From NCBI RefSeq assembly GCF_030515985.1, contig NZ_CP100376.1, positions 1,621,435-1,629,521 on the forward strand: 8,087 bases of DNA, written 5' to 3'. A model generated the notes under the pieces. The model was not told the origin of the DNA. It was given only the letters and a program-made list of their open reading frames with translations, and searched no databases. This stretch comes from Corynebacterium accolens. Its GTDB lineage: Bacteria > Actinomycetota > Actinomycetes > Mycobacteriales > Mycobacteriaceae. Positions 1 to 5,133 of the stretch are shown in pieces; the stretch's first letter is position 1; each line of letters begins with the position of its first letter. Both the position numbers and the translations under genes were made by a program.

Positions 1-1347
1 CGCACGCTGCTTGGACACGCGCTGCACGCCGCGGCGGGAATCAATCCGGACCATCTCGTGACCGTCGTGGGCCACCAGCGCGAGCAGGTCTCACCCGTCG
101 TAGAAAAGATTTCGAATGAGCTAGACCGTGAGATCGTGCAGGCCGTGCAGGATGAACAGCGCGGTACCGGCCATGCCGTGTCCTGCGGGATTTCCCCGAT
201 TTCTGATTTCGAAGGCACCATCATCGTTACCAATGGTGACGTGCCGCTTTTGACCCCAGAAACCATCGAGGGGCTGCGCGATACCCACACCGCTCAAGGC
301 AATGCGGTCACGGTGTTATCCATGCGCCTTGCAGATCCCACCGGTTATGGCCGCATCATTCGCGACACGGATGGGTCTGTGTCCGCCATCGTGGAGCACA
401 AGGATGCCACCGAAGAACAGCGCCTGGTTGATGAGGTCAATTCCGGTGTTTTCGCTTTCGATGCGGCAGCATTGCGCGATGCCCTGACCAAGCTTGATAC
501 CAATAATGCGCAGGGCGAGCTGTACATTACCGATGTCCTCGAAATCGCCCGCACCGCCGGGCATGGCGTGGGTGCGCACGTGGCCGCGGATCCACAGGAA
601 CTAGCCGGCGTCAATGACCGCGTGCAGCTGGCCGCTGCCGGCCGCGAGCTCAACCGCCGCATGGTGGAAAAGGCCATGCGCGGTGGCGCCACCATCGTCG
701 ATCCAGAGACCACCTGGATCGGCGTTAATGTCACCATCGGCACCGATGTCACCATCCACCCCGGCACTCAGCTATGGGGTGCGACGAGCATCGCCGATAA
801 TGCCGAGATCGGCCCGGATTCCACGTTGACGAATATGCAGATTGGTACAGGCGCTTCCGTGGTCCGCACACACGGCAGCGATTCCGTCATCGGCGTCAAC
901 GCCAAGATTGGGCCTTTTACCTTTATTCGCCCGAATACCATCGTGGGCGAAGACGGCAAGCTCGGCGGCTTCGTGGAGGCGAAAAATGCCGAGCTCGGCC
1001 GCGGTACCAAGGTGCCGCACCTTACCTATATTGGTGATGCCACCGTGGGCGAGGAATCCAATATCGGTGCGTCCTCTGTCTTCGTCAATTACGACGGTGT
1101 GAACAAGCACCACACCACCATTGGCAGCCACGTGCGCACCGGCTCGGATACGATGTTTATCGCTCCAGTCAATGTCGGTGATGGCGCGTACTCCGGTGCG
1201 GGTACAGTAATTAAAGACGATGTTCCCGCGGGAGCACTCGCAGTCTCCGGTGGCAAACAGCGCAATATCGAAGGCTGGGTTGAAAAGAAGCGTCCGGGCA
1301 CCCCAGCGGCAGAAGCCGCAGCCCGTGCACAGGACAACGAAAAGTAA
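1..1347 (+). CDS. glmU: Bifunctional GlmU: N-acetylglucosamine-1-P uridyltransferase / glucosamine-1-P acetyltransferase (5' end missing)
   Basis: This cytoplasmic enzyme makes UDP-N-acetylglucosamine, the precursor of peptidoglycan. It acetylates glucosamine-1-phosphate with acetyl-CoA and then transfers UMP from UTP. The frame is open from base 1, and the first codons (RTLLGHALHAA, then VTVVGHQREQV) match the middle of the N-terminal uridyltransferase domain, so the true start lies upstream and roughly 25-35 residues are missing. 448 residues are visible. Family motifs, in visible numbering, include GTGHAV near 55-60, NGDVPLL with its aspartate near 80, NSGVFAFD, and NAQGELYITD. A left-handed beta-helix of hexapeptide repeats (IGVNVTIG, IGPFTFI, IGASSVFVNYDG) fills about 238-420. 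The acetyltransferase residues are present: Lys328 in FVEAKNAE and the candidate catalytic His340 in KVPHLTYIGDA. The stop codon overlaps the ribosome binding site of prs, which implies one operon. The protein looks intact apart from the window edge. Confidence 0.97.
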   Translation, partial: RTLLGHALHAAAGINPDHLVTVVGHQREQVSPVVEKISNELDREIVQAVQDEQRGTGHAVSCGISPISDFEGTIIVTNGDVPLLTPETIEGLRDTHTAQGNAVTVLSMRLADPTGYGRIIRDTDGSVSAIVEHKDATEEQRLVDEVNSGVFAFDAAALRDALTKLDTNNAQGELYITDVLEIARTAGHGVGAHVAADPQELAGVNDRVQLAAAGRELNRRMVEKAMRGGATIVDPETTWIGVNVTIGTDVTIHPGTQLWGATSIADNAEIGPDSTLTNMQIGTGASVVRTHGSDSVIGVNAKIGPFTFIRPNTIVGEDGKLGGFVEAKNAELGRGTKVPHLTYIGDATVGEESNIGASSVFVNYDGVNKHHTTIGSHVRTGSDTMFIAPVNVGDGAYSGAGTVIKDDVPAGALAVSGGKQRNIEGWVEKKRPGTPAAEAAARAQDNEK

Positions 1348-1363
1348 AGGGGCATATTCTCCT

Positions 1364-2338
1364 ATGACTGGTAAGGTAACTGGTAGTAGCAAAAACATGA
1401 AGCTCTTTTCTGGGCGCGCACACCCAGAATTGGCAGAGGCAGTGGCAAAGGAACTTAACACCGATTTGGTTCCTACCACCGCCCGGGACTTCGCCAATGG
1501 CGAGATCTTCATCCGCTTCGAAGAATCCGTGCGCGGCGCTGACTGCTTCGTCATGCAATCGCATTCCCAGCCGCTCAATAAGTGGCTGATGGAACAGCTC
1601 ATCATGATCGATGCGTTGAAGCGTGGTTCCGCCAAGCGCATCACCGCGATCTTGCCGTTCTACCCATATGCGCGTCAGGATAAAAAGCACTTGGGCCGCG
1701 AGCCCATCTCCGCCCGCCTGGTCGCAGATCTCCTGCAGGCAGCCGGTGCGGACCGCATCGTCTCGGTGGACCTACACACGGACCAGATTCAGGGCTTCTT
1801 CGACGGCCCAGTGGATCACATGCACGCCCAGCCCATCTTGACGGACTACATCAAGTCCAAGTACGCCACCGATAACATCGCCGTCGTCTCCCCCGATGCC
1901 GGCCGCGTGAAGGTCGCCGAAAAGTGGGCCCACGACCTGGGCGATGCCCCGCTGGCCTTCGTGCACAAGACCCGCTCGAATACCGAGGCCAATAAGACGG
2001 TCTCCAACCGCGTTGTGGGCGAAGTTGAGGGCAAGGACTGCGTGCTTCTCGATGACATGATTGACACCGGTGGCACCATCGCCGGCGCCGTGCGCGTGCT
2101 CAAGGAAGCGGGCGCAAAGAAGGTCATCATCGCCTGTACCCACGGCGTATTCTCTGACCCCGCCCGCGAGCGCCTGTCCGAGTGCGGTGCCGAGGAAGTC
2201 ATCACCACCGATACCCTGCCGCAGTCCACCGAAGGCTGGTCCAACCTCAAGGTCCTGTCCATCGCCCCACTGCTGGCTCGAACCATCCACGAGATCTTCG
2301 AAAACGGTTCTGTAACTACCCTTTTCGACCGCGCATAA
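1364..2338 (+). CDS. prs: Ribose-phosphate pyrophosphokinase (PRPP synthetase)
   Basis: The enzyme transfers pyrophosphate from ATP to ribose-5-phosphate to give PRPP for purine, pyrimidine, histidine, tryptophan and NAD synthesis, and in actinobacteria also for decaprenyl-phosphoryl-arabinose in the cell wall. The 324-residue length is normal for class I bacterial PRPP synthetases. Visible motifs are the ATP-site segment FANGEIFIRFEESVRGAD (43-60), PYARQDKK (101-108), the metal/substrate segment VDLHTDQIQGFFDG (135-148), the catalytic flexible loop with Lys202 and Arg204 (HKTR), and the PRPP-binding loop VLLDDMIDTGGTIAG (227-241). The ATG at 1364 is chosen because AAAGGGG (1346-1352) sits 11 nt upstream and overlaps the glmU stop. 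The same frame stays open upstream inside glmU (to 1220), but that stretch is an overlap artefact. ATG 1397 (Met12) is a weaker alternative. Co-transcription with glmU is likely; a hairpin terminator follows. Confidence 0.97.
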   Translation: MTGKVTGSSKNMKLFSGRAHPELAEAVAKELNTDLVPTTARDFANGEIFIRFEESVRGADCFVMQSHSQPLNKWLMEQLIMIDALKRGSAKRITAILPFYPYARQDKKHLGREPISARLVADLLQAAGADRIVSVDLHTDQIQGFFDGPVDHMHAQPILTDYIKSKYATDNIAVVSPDAGRVKVAEKWAHDLGDAPLAFVHKTRSNTEANKTVSNRVVGEVEGKDCVLLDDMIDTGGTIAGAVRVLKEAGAKKVIIACTHGVFSDPARERLSECGAEEVITTDTLPQSTEGWSNLKVLSIAPLLARTIHEIFENGSVTTLFDRA

Positions 2339-2364
2339 GCGTTCCACCGATCGCACTACACCTC

Positions 2365-2412
2365 ACACCCCGCCCTTCGCGCTCACCGTGAACGGCGGGG
2401 TGTCGGTGTTTT
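2365..2412 (+). terminator. Intrinsic terminator of glmU-prs
   Basis: ACACCCCGCC (2365-2374) and GGCGGGGTGT (2394-2403) form a perfect 10-bp GC-rich stem with a 19-nt loop, followed by TTTT at 2409-2412. It starts 26 nt after the prs stop. The T-run is short and offset by 5 nt, so termination may be incomplete. The 5' arm overlaps the first copy of the 18-bp repeat, so the two structures cannot both form fully. Confidence 0.7.
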
Positions 2413-2436
2413 CCATCCCCGTGAGCGCCAAGGGCG
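2371..2436. repeat. Inverted-repeat unit 1 (18-bp arms, 30-bp interior)
   Basis: The left arm CGCCCTTCGCGCTCACCG (2371-2388) faces CCGTGAGCGCCAAGGGCG (2419-2436), whose reverse complement matches the left arm at 16 of 18 positions. The interior is exactly 30 bp. The left arm is shared with the prs terminator. The same arms with the same spacing recur 117 bp downstream. Confidence 0.75.
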
Positions 2437-2452
2437 TCGCAGGTATACGCAA

Positions 2453-2468
2453 GCACTACCGCACTACC
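2453..2468. repeat. Tandem octamer GCACTACC x2
   Basis: GCACTACC occurs twice head to tail (2453-2460, 2461-2468) between the two inverted-repeat units. The core CGCACTAC also appears in the 11-mer direct repeats at 2352 and 2779. No function can be assigned. Confidence 0.6.
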
Positions 2469-2487
2469 GCCTGCCGTTCTCCCCACC

Positions 2488-2553
2488 CTCCCCTCGCGCT
2501 CACCGCGCAACCCGAGCTACAGTCATACGCGCCGCCGGTGAGCGCGAAGGGCG
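2488..2553. repeat. Inverted-repeat unit 2 (18-bp arms, 30-bp interior)
   Basis: The left arm (2488-2505, CTCCCCTCGCGCTCACCG) matches unit 1's left arm at 16 of 18 positions. The right arm (2536-2553, CGGTGAGCGCGAAGGGCG) is the exact reverse complement of unit 1's left arm at 2371-2388. The offset between arm starts is 48 bp, the same as in unit 1, but the 30-bp interiors are unrelated. The arms are therefore conserved in sequence and position while the interior is not. Confidence 0.75.
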
Positions 2554-2569
2554 CGACGGGCGGGACGGG
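2549..2569 (+). other. Potential G-quadruplex motif
   Basis: Four GGG runs (2549-2551, 2558-2560, 2562-2564, 2567-2569) are separated by loops of 6, 1 and 2 nt, which fits the usual G3+N1-7 pattern. It overlaps the right arm of repeat unit 2 and lies about 28 bp upstream of the proposed -35 box of the rplY promoter. Only the sequence pattern supports it. Confidence 0.4.
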
Positions 2570-2596
2570 CGCGAAGGAAGACTAACGGGGCGGGTT

Positions 2597-2626
2597 TTGG
2601 TTTCATCGACCGAGAGATGCTAATCT
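2597..2626 (+). promoter_or_regulatory. Candidate sigma-A-type promoter of rplY
   Basis: TTGGTT (2597-2602) and TAATCT (2621-2626) are separated by 18 bp, and TG one base before the -10 makes it an extended -10. The expected transcription start is near 2633, giving a leader of about 175 nt. A small dyad, CCGAGA (2610-2615) and TCTCGG (2634-2639), brackets the -10 and could be an operator. TATAAC at 2759-2764 is a weaker alternative -10 closer to the gene. Confidence 0.5.
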
Positions 2627-2632
2627 AACTCA

Positions 2633-2807
2633 GTCTCGGCGAGGGCGACTCAAAAATTGGGAAGCCGTTATCGACGCGATTGAAGTTAGAGCATGTTGCT
2701 TTTATTGACGCCTGCGATGACTCGTCCAAGACGTTCATCGGCAGGCTTTCGTCGTTTTTATAACTTCGATAGCCTCGCCGCACTACACCGACAAAGGAGA
2801 TTGCATC
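2633..2807 (+). ncRNA. Structured 5' leader of rplY (candidate cis-regulatory RNA)
   Basis: Several pairings are visible by eye. Outer stem P1 is CGGCGAGG (2637-2644) with CCTCGCCG (2773-2780), 8 bp perfect. P2 is GCGATTGAAGTT (2676-2687) with AACTTCGATAGC (2762-2773), 11 of 12 paired including one G-U. Both enclose the hairpin at 2707-2753. TATCGA (2669-2674) can pair instead with TCGATA (2766-2771), competing with P2. The ribosome binding site AAAGGAGA (2793-2800) lies 13 nt after P1. The layout resembles ribosomal-protein autoregulatory leaders, but I do not recognise a named RNA family, and regulation by L25 itself is inference. Confidence 0.45.
2707..2759 (+). terminator. Attenuator-like hairpin with T-run inside the rplY leader
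   Basis: GCCTGC (2710-2715) pairs with GCAGGC (2741-2746), GATGA (2716-2720) with TCATC (2735-2739) past one bulged G, and CGTC (2723-2726) with GACG (2730-2733) around a CAA loop. GAC (2707-2709) can also pair with GTC (2751-2753) past a bulge. TTTTT follows at 2755-2759. It sits 48 nt before the rplY start, where an intrinsic terminator would act as an attenuator. It may instead end a short independent transcript. Confidence 0.45.
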
Positions 2808-3467
2808 ATGGCAGAGCGCCCAATCATTAAAGCAGAACCACGTACCGTCTTTGGCAAGGGCTACGCCCGCCGCCTGCGCCGCGACTGGAAAGTTCCCGGC
2901 GTAATCTACGGTAGCGACCAGGAGCCAGTACACTTCGCAGTGCCCCTGCTGGACATCCAGTCCCTCGTTCGCAACAACGGTGTCAACGCCGTTTTGGAGC
3001 TCGAGATCGAGGGTGAGCAGTACCTGACCATGGTCAAGAACGTTGACCAGAACGTGCTCACCATGGACATCGACCACGTTGACCTGCTGCTGATTAAGCG
3101 CGGCGAGAAGGTCGAGGTTGAGGTTCCGATTACCCTGACCGGCGAGTCCGCACCGGGCACCATGCACATCCAGGACGCAGACGTCCTCATGGTTGAGGCT
3201 GACGTACTGAGCATTCCGGAAGAGATCGAGCTGTCCATCGAGGGCCTCGAGGACGGCGAGGTCATCACCGCCGCCGACATCACCATGCCGGAAGGCACTA
3301 CCCTGGTGGCAGACCCAGAGACCGTTATCCTCTCCATCTCCCTGCCTGAGGTTGACGAGGAGCTCGAAGAGGCCGCCGAGGCTGCTGAGGAAGGCGGAGC
3401 CGACGCTGGTGCCGACTCCGTCGACGAAGAGGGCGAGTCCTCCAAATCCGACGATTCCGAGGAGTAA
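2808..3467 (+). CDS. rplY: 50S ribosomal protein L25, long CTC type (general stress protein Ctc family)
   Basis: L25 binds 5S rRNA in the central protuberance of the large subunit. Residues 1 to about 95 form the 5S-binding domain, with the typical opening RTVFGKGYARRLRRDWKVPGV (12-32) and VIYGSDQEPVHF. About 97-180 is the second beta-rich TL5/CTC domain (VPITLTGESAPG, then LSIPEEIELSIEGLEDG). Residues 181-219 are a low-complexity acidic tail with 19 Asp/Glu in 39 residues. At 219 residues it is a long form, as is usual for actinobacterial CTC proteins, and far longer than the single-domain enterobacterial L25. The start ATG is well supported by AAAGGAGA (2793-2800) with a 7-nt spacer. The gene has its own promoter and a strong terminator, so it appears monocistronic. 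Confidence 0.95.
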   Translation: MAERPIIKAEPRTVFGKGYARRLRRDWKVPGVIYGSDQEPVHFAVPLLDIQSLVRNNGVNAVLELEIEGEQYLTMVKNVDQNVLTMDIDHVDLLLIKRGEKVEVEVPITLTGESAPGTMHIQDADVLMVEADVLSIPEEIELSIEGLEDGEVITAADITMPEGTTLVADPETVILSISLPEVDEELEEAAEAAEEGGADAGADSVDEEGESSKSDDSEE

Positions 3468-3487
3468 TTTCTCACCCCCTCAAGCAC

Positions 3488-3530
3488 ACATCGCCGTGAG
3501 CATTGCTGCTCACGGCGATGTCGTGGTTTT
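3488..3530 (+). terminator. Strong intrinsic terminator of rplY
   Basis: A perfect 15-bp stem (3488-3502 with 3507-3521; core ATCGCCGTGAGCA / TGCTCACGGCGAT) carries a TTGC loop and is followed by TTTT at 3527-3530. It lies 20 nt after the rplY stop. TGGTTTTATA then occurs twice (3524-3533, 3536-3545), so a second T-run follows 12 bp on. Confidence 0.88.
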
Positions 3531-3603
3531 ATAGATGGTTTTATAAATCTTGTCCGGCAAGTTCACGAATTCTGGGCTTACTACTCAAGTTCATATTCAG
3601 TGC

Positions 3604-3643
3604 CGCATAGGTTTGTATTTCCAATAGAATTTCAATCTATGCG
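3604..3643 (+). promoter_or_regulatory. Candidate pth promoter inside a 7-bp dyad
   Basis: TAGAAT (3625-3630) fits the corynebacterial TANANT -10 exactly and is 25 nt before the pth start; no clear -35 is seen. CGCATAG (3604-3610) and CTATGCG (3637-3643) form an inverted repeat centred on this -10, which could be an operator or a weak hairpin. The remaining spacer after the rplY terminator is AT-richer than its surroundings and shows nothing else recognisable. Confidence 0.4.
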
Positions 3644-3654
3644 ACAATAATGCA

Positions 3655-4188
3655 GTGACTCCACTACTCGTAGTAGGCCTTGGCAATCCTGGCCCGAAAT
3701 ATTCCGGCACGCGGCACAACATCGGCTTCGACGTTGCGGATGAGCTCGCCGGTGAATTAATGAGCAGCTTTTCGGTGCATAAGAAGACGAATACCGAGGT
3801 CGCGGAAGGAATGCTATCCGGCCGCAAGGTCATCTGCGCTAAACCACGGTCCTTTATGAACCTGTCTGGTGGGCCGATCAAGGCACTCGCCCAGTACTTC
3901 CATCTGGCACCCGCAGATATTGTGGTGGTGCACGATGAATTAGAGCTCGACTTCGGGACCGTGAAATTGCGCCAAGGCGGTGGCGATCACGGGCACAACG
4001 GTCTGCGCTCTACTACGAAGTCGCTCGGTACTAAGGACTATCAGCGTCTTTCCATCGGCATCGGAAGGCCGCCAGGCCGGATGGATCCGTCATCGTTTGT
4101 GCTCAAGCCGTGGTCCAAGCAAGAAAAGGTGGAGATCCCCAGCCTCTGCGCTGACGCGGTAGCAGAAATAAGGAGTGCGCTAGACTAG
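3655..4188 (+). CDS. pth: Peptidyl-tRNA hydrolase
   Basis: Pth cleaves the ester bond of peptidyl-tRNAs released prematurely from ribosomes and so recycles tRNA. The protein opens VVGLGNPGPKYSGTRHNIGF. The residues matching E. coli Asn10, catalytic His20, Asn68, Asp93 and Asn114 are present as Asn11, His21, Asn69 (SFMNLSGG), Asp94 (VVHDELELDFG) and Asn115 (HGHNGLRS). At 177 residues it is somewhat shorter than E. coli Pth (194), mostly at the C-terminus. The start is GTG: no in-frame ATG lies nearby, and the core motif begins only a few residues later. No Shine-Dalgarno sequence precedes it. The stop is 5 nt before the next gene. Some corynebacteria carry two Pth paralogues, so the number 1 or 2 cannot be assigned from this window. 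Confidence 0.95.
   Translation: MTPLLVVGLGNPGPKYSGTRHNIGFDVADELAGELMSSFSVHKKTNTEVAEGMLSGRKVICAKPRSFMNLSGGPIKALAQYFHLAPADIVVVHDELELDFGTVKLRQGGGDHGHNGLRSTTKSLGTKDYQRLSIGIGRPPGRMDPSSFVLKPWSKQEKVEIPSLCADAVAEIRSALD
4181..4186 (+). promoter_or_regulatory. -10 box for leaderless transcription of the FAH-family gene
   Basis: TAGACT fits TANANT and ends 7 nt before the ATG at 4194, placing the predicted transcription start on or beside the start codon. It overlaps the last codons of pth. No convincing -35 is seen. The nearest AAGGAG (4170-4175) is 18 nt from the ATG, too far to serve as a ribosome binding site. Confidence 0.45.
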
Positions 4189-4193
4189 CTGGC

Positions 4194-5033
4194 ATGAAAT
4201 TGGCTACTCTTCGCACCGCGTTCGGCACCTCCGCAATCCGCATTGAAGGCGATAATGTGGGTGTGGAGCTGGACTACGAAGACGTAGGGGCGCTGCTGCG
4301 CAGCGAAGATTGGCGCAAGGCCGCACAACTATCTGGCGAGCCGATAGTCTTTGATCAGCATGATTTAGAAGCAGTCGTCCCAACGCCAGGAAAAATCATC
4401 TGCGTAGGACTTAATTACGCCAAGCATATCCGGGAAATGGGCCGCGACTTTCCCGAGCACCCCACGCTGTTTATCAAGTTCGCCGATGCCCTGACCGGCC
4501 CCTTCGATGACGTCTATATCCCCGAATACGCTACCCAGAAGCTGGACTATGAGGGTGAGCTTGCGGTGGTCATCGGCGAGCGCACGCACCGCGTAACCCG
4601 CGCGGATGCACTAGATTACGTGGCGGGGTATGCCATCATGAATGATTACACCCTGCGCGATTTTCAGCGCCAGACCAGCCAATTCCACGCAGGCAAGTCT
4701 TTTTACCGCACCGCAGGCTTTGGACCTTGGCTCACTACCCCTGATGAATGGGCGCCAGGTGGTAACGCGCGCCTTACCACCACGGTTAATGGCGAGGTGC
4801 GCCAGCAGGACAATACTGATGACCTCATCTTTTCCATCGCTGGCCTCATCGAATTCTGCTCGCAGCTCTATCCCCTCAACCCCGGTGATGTCATCGTGAC
4901 CGGTACGCCCGAAGGCGTTGGTTTTGCCCGCGACCCGCAACAATTCCTCCAGGATGGCGATACGGTAGCCATCGACGTCGAAGGGCTCGGCCATATTTCT
5001 AATACCACTCGCTACGGCGAGCCCGGCCTCTAA
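4194..5033 (+). CDS. Fumarylacetoacetate hydrolase (FAH) family protein
   Basis: FAH-fold enzymes use a divalent metal to cleave or decarboxylate 2-oxo or acylpyruvate-type acids in the cytoplasm. The 279-residue protein has a small N-terminal domain (1 to about 60) and the FAH core (about 65-275). Visible motifs are VGLNYAKHIREMG (71-83, with His78 in the likely catalytic lid), DYEGELAVVIG (118-128, metal ligands Glu120 and Glu122), MNDYTLRDFQ (149-158, third ligand Asp151), HAGKSF (165-170, Lys168), GPWL (177-180) and GTPEGVG (237-243). Likely reactions include fumarylpyruvate or acylpyruvate hydrolysis, a homoprotocatechuate-pathway isomerase/decarboxylase, or oxaloacetate decarboxylation, as for Odx of C. 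glutamicum. No aromatic-degradation genes are nearby, so the neighbours do not decide. It may be read through from pth as well as from its own promoter. No clear terminator follows. Confidence 0.85.
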   Translation: MKLATLRTAFGTSAIRIEGDNVGVELDYEDVGALLRSEDWRKAAQLSGEPIVFDQHDLEAVVPTPGKIICVGLNYAKHIREMGRDFPEHPTLFIKFADALTGPFDDVYIPEYATQKLDYEGELAVVIGERTHRVTRADALDYVAGYAIMNDYTLRDFQRQTSQFHAGKSFYRTAGFGPWLTTPDEWAPGGNARLTTTVNGEVRQQDNTDDLIFSIAGLIEFCSQLYPLNPGDVIVTGTPEGVGFARDPQQFLQDGDTVAIDVEGLGHISNTTRYGEPGL

Positions 5034-5121
5034 GCCTGCTGCATATACCCCGCACAAGCTGTGGCTGGGTTCTCACTCCAACGAGGGCACACCAGTTTTC
5101 TAGATAGTGCCACCAAGCCGT

Positions 5122-5127
5122 TAAGCT
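5122..5127 (+). promoter_or_regulatory. Weak -10 box for leaderless ppk2
   Basis: TAAGCT fits TANNNT and ends 6 nt before the ppk2 ATG at 5134, so transcription would begin at the start codon. GGAAG (5128-5132) is too close to the ATG to act as a Shine-Dalgarno sequence. The preceding 100-bp spacer (5034-5133) shows only a weak GGCAC/GTGCC pair and no good terminator. Confidence 0.35.
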
Positions 5128-5133
5128 GGAAGA

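Larger units (their letters stand above)
2352..2789. repeat. 11-bp direct repeats bracketing most of the prs-rplY spacer
   Basis: CGCACTACACC occurs at 2352-2362, just after the prs stop, and again at 2779-2789, just before the rplY ribosome binding site. The two copies are identical and flank about 416 bp that contains the inverted repeats, the promoter and the leader. This could be a trace of an insertion or duplication, or chance. Confidence 0.5.
2339..2807. other. 469-bp non-coding spacer between prs and rplY
   Basis: No convincing gene is seen on either strand. In order the spacer holds the first copy of an 11-mer direct repeat (2352-2362), a terminator (2365-2412), four copies of an 18-bp word in alternating orientation (2371-2553), a tandem octamer (2453-2468), a G-rich tract (2549-2569), a promoter (2597-2626), and the long leader of rplY (about 2633-2807) with the second 11-mer copy (2779-2789). 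A 65-codon open frame at 2388-2585 is judged spurious because its translation has no recognisable motif and it is built from the inverted repeats. Confidence 0.8.

Noticed and set aside
1220..1363. Upstream-extended start for prs
   Set aside because: The extension lies inside glmU and adds 48 residues the family lacks; ATG 1364 has a ribosome binding site.
772..1644. 290-codon open frame on the minus strand across glmU and prs
   Set aside because: It lies antisense to two clearly conserved genes, and its translation has no recognisable domain. Long antisense frames are common in GC-rich coding DNA.
2371..2553. CRISPR-like array because of repeated 18-bp words with 30-bp interiors
   Set aside because: The copies alternate in orientation, are only four, have a 51-bp middle gap, and no cas genes are nearby.
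2388..2585. 65-codon + strand open frame in the prs-rplY spacer
   Set aside because: It starts inside the terminator loop, has no convincing ribosome binding site, and its sequence is dictated by the inverted repeats.
2705..2710. TTGACG as a -35 box for rplY
   Set aside because: No acceptable -10 lies 16-19 bp downstream, and the hexamer is part of the hairpin stem.
4170..4175. AAGGAG as ribosome binding site of the FAH-family gene
   Set aside because: It is 18 nt from the ATG, too far for normal use.
5086..5111. GGCAC/GTGCC inverted repeat as terminator between the FAH gene and ppk2
   Set aside because: The 5-bp stem with a 16-nt loop is weak and has no T-run after it.
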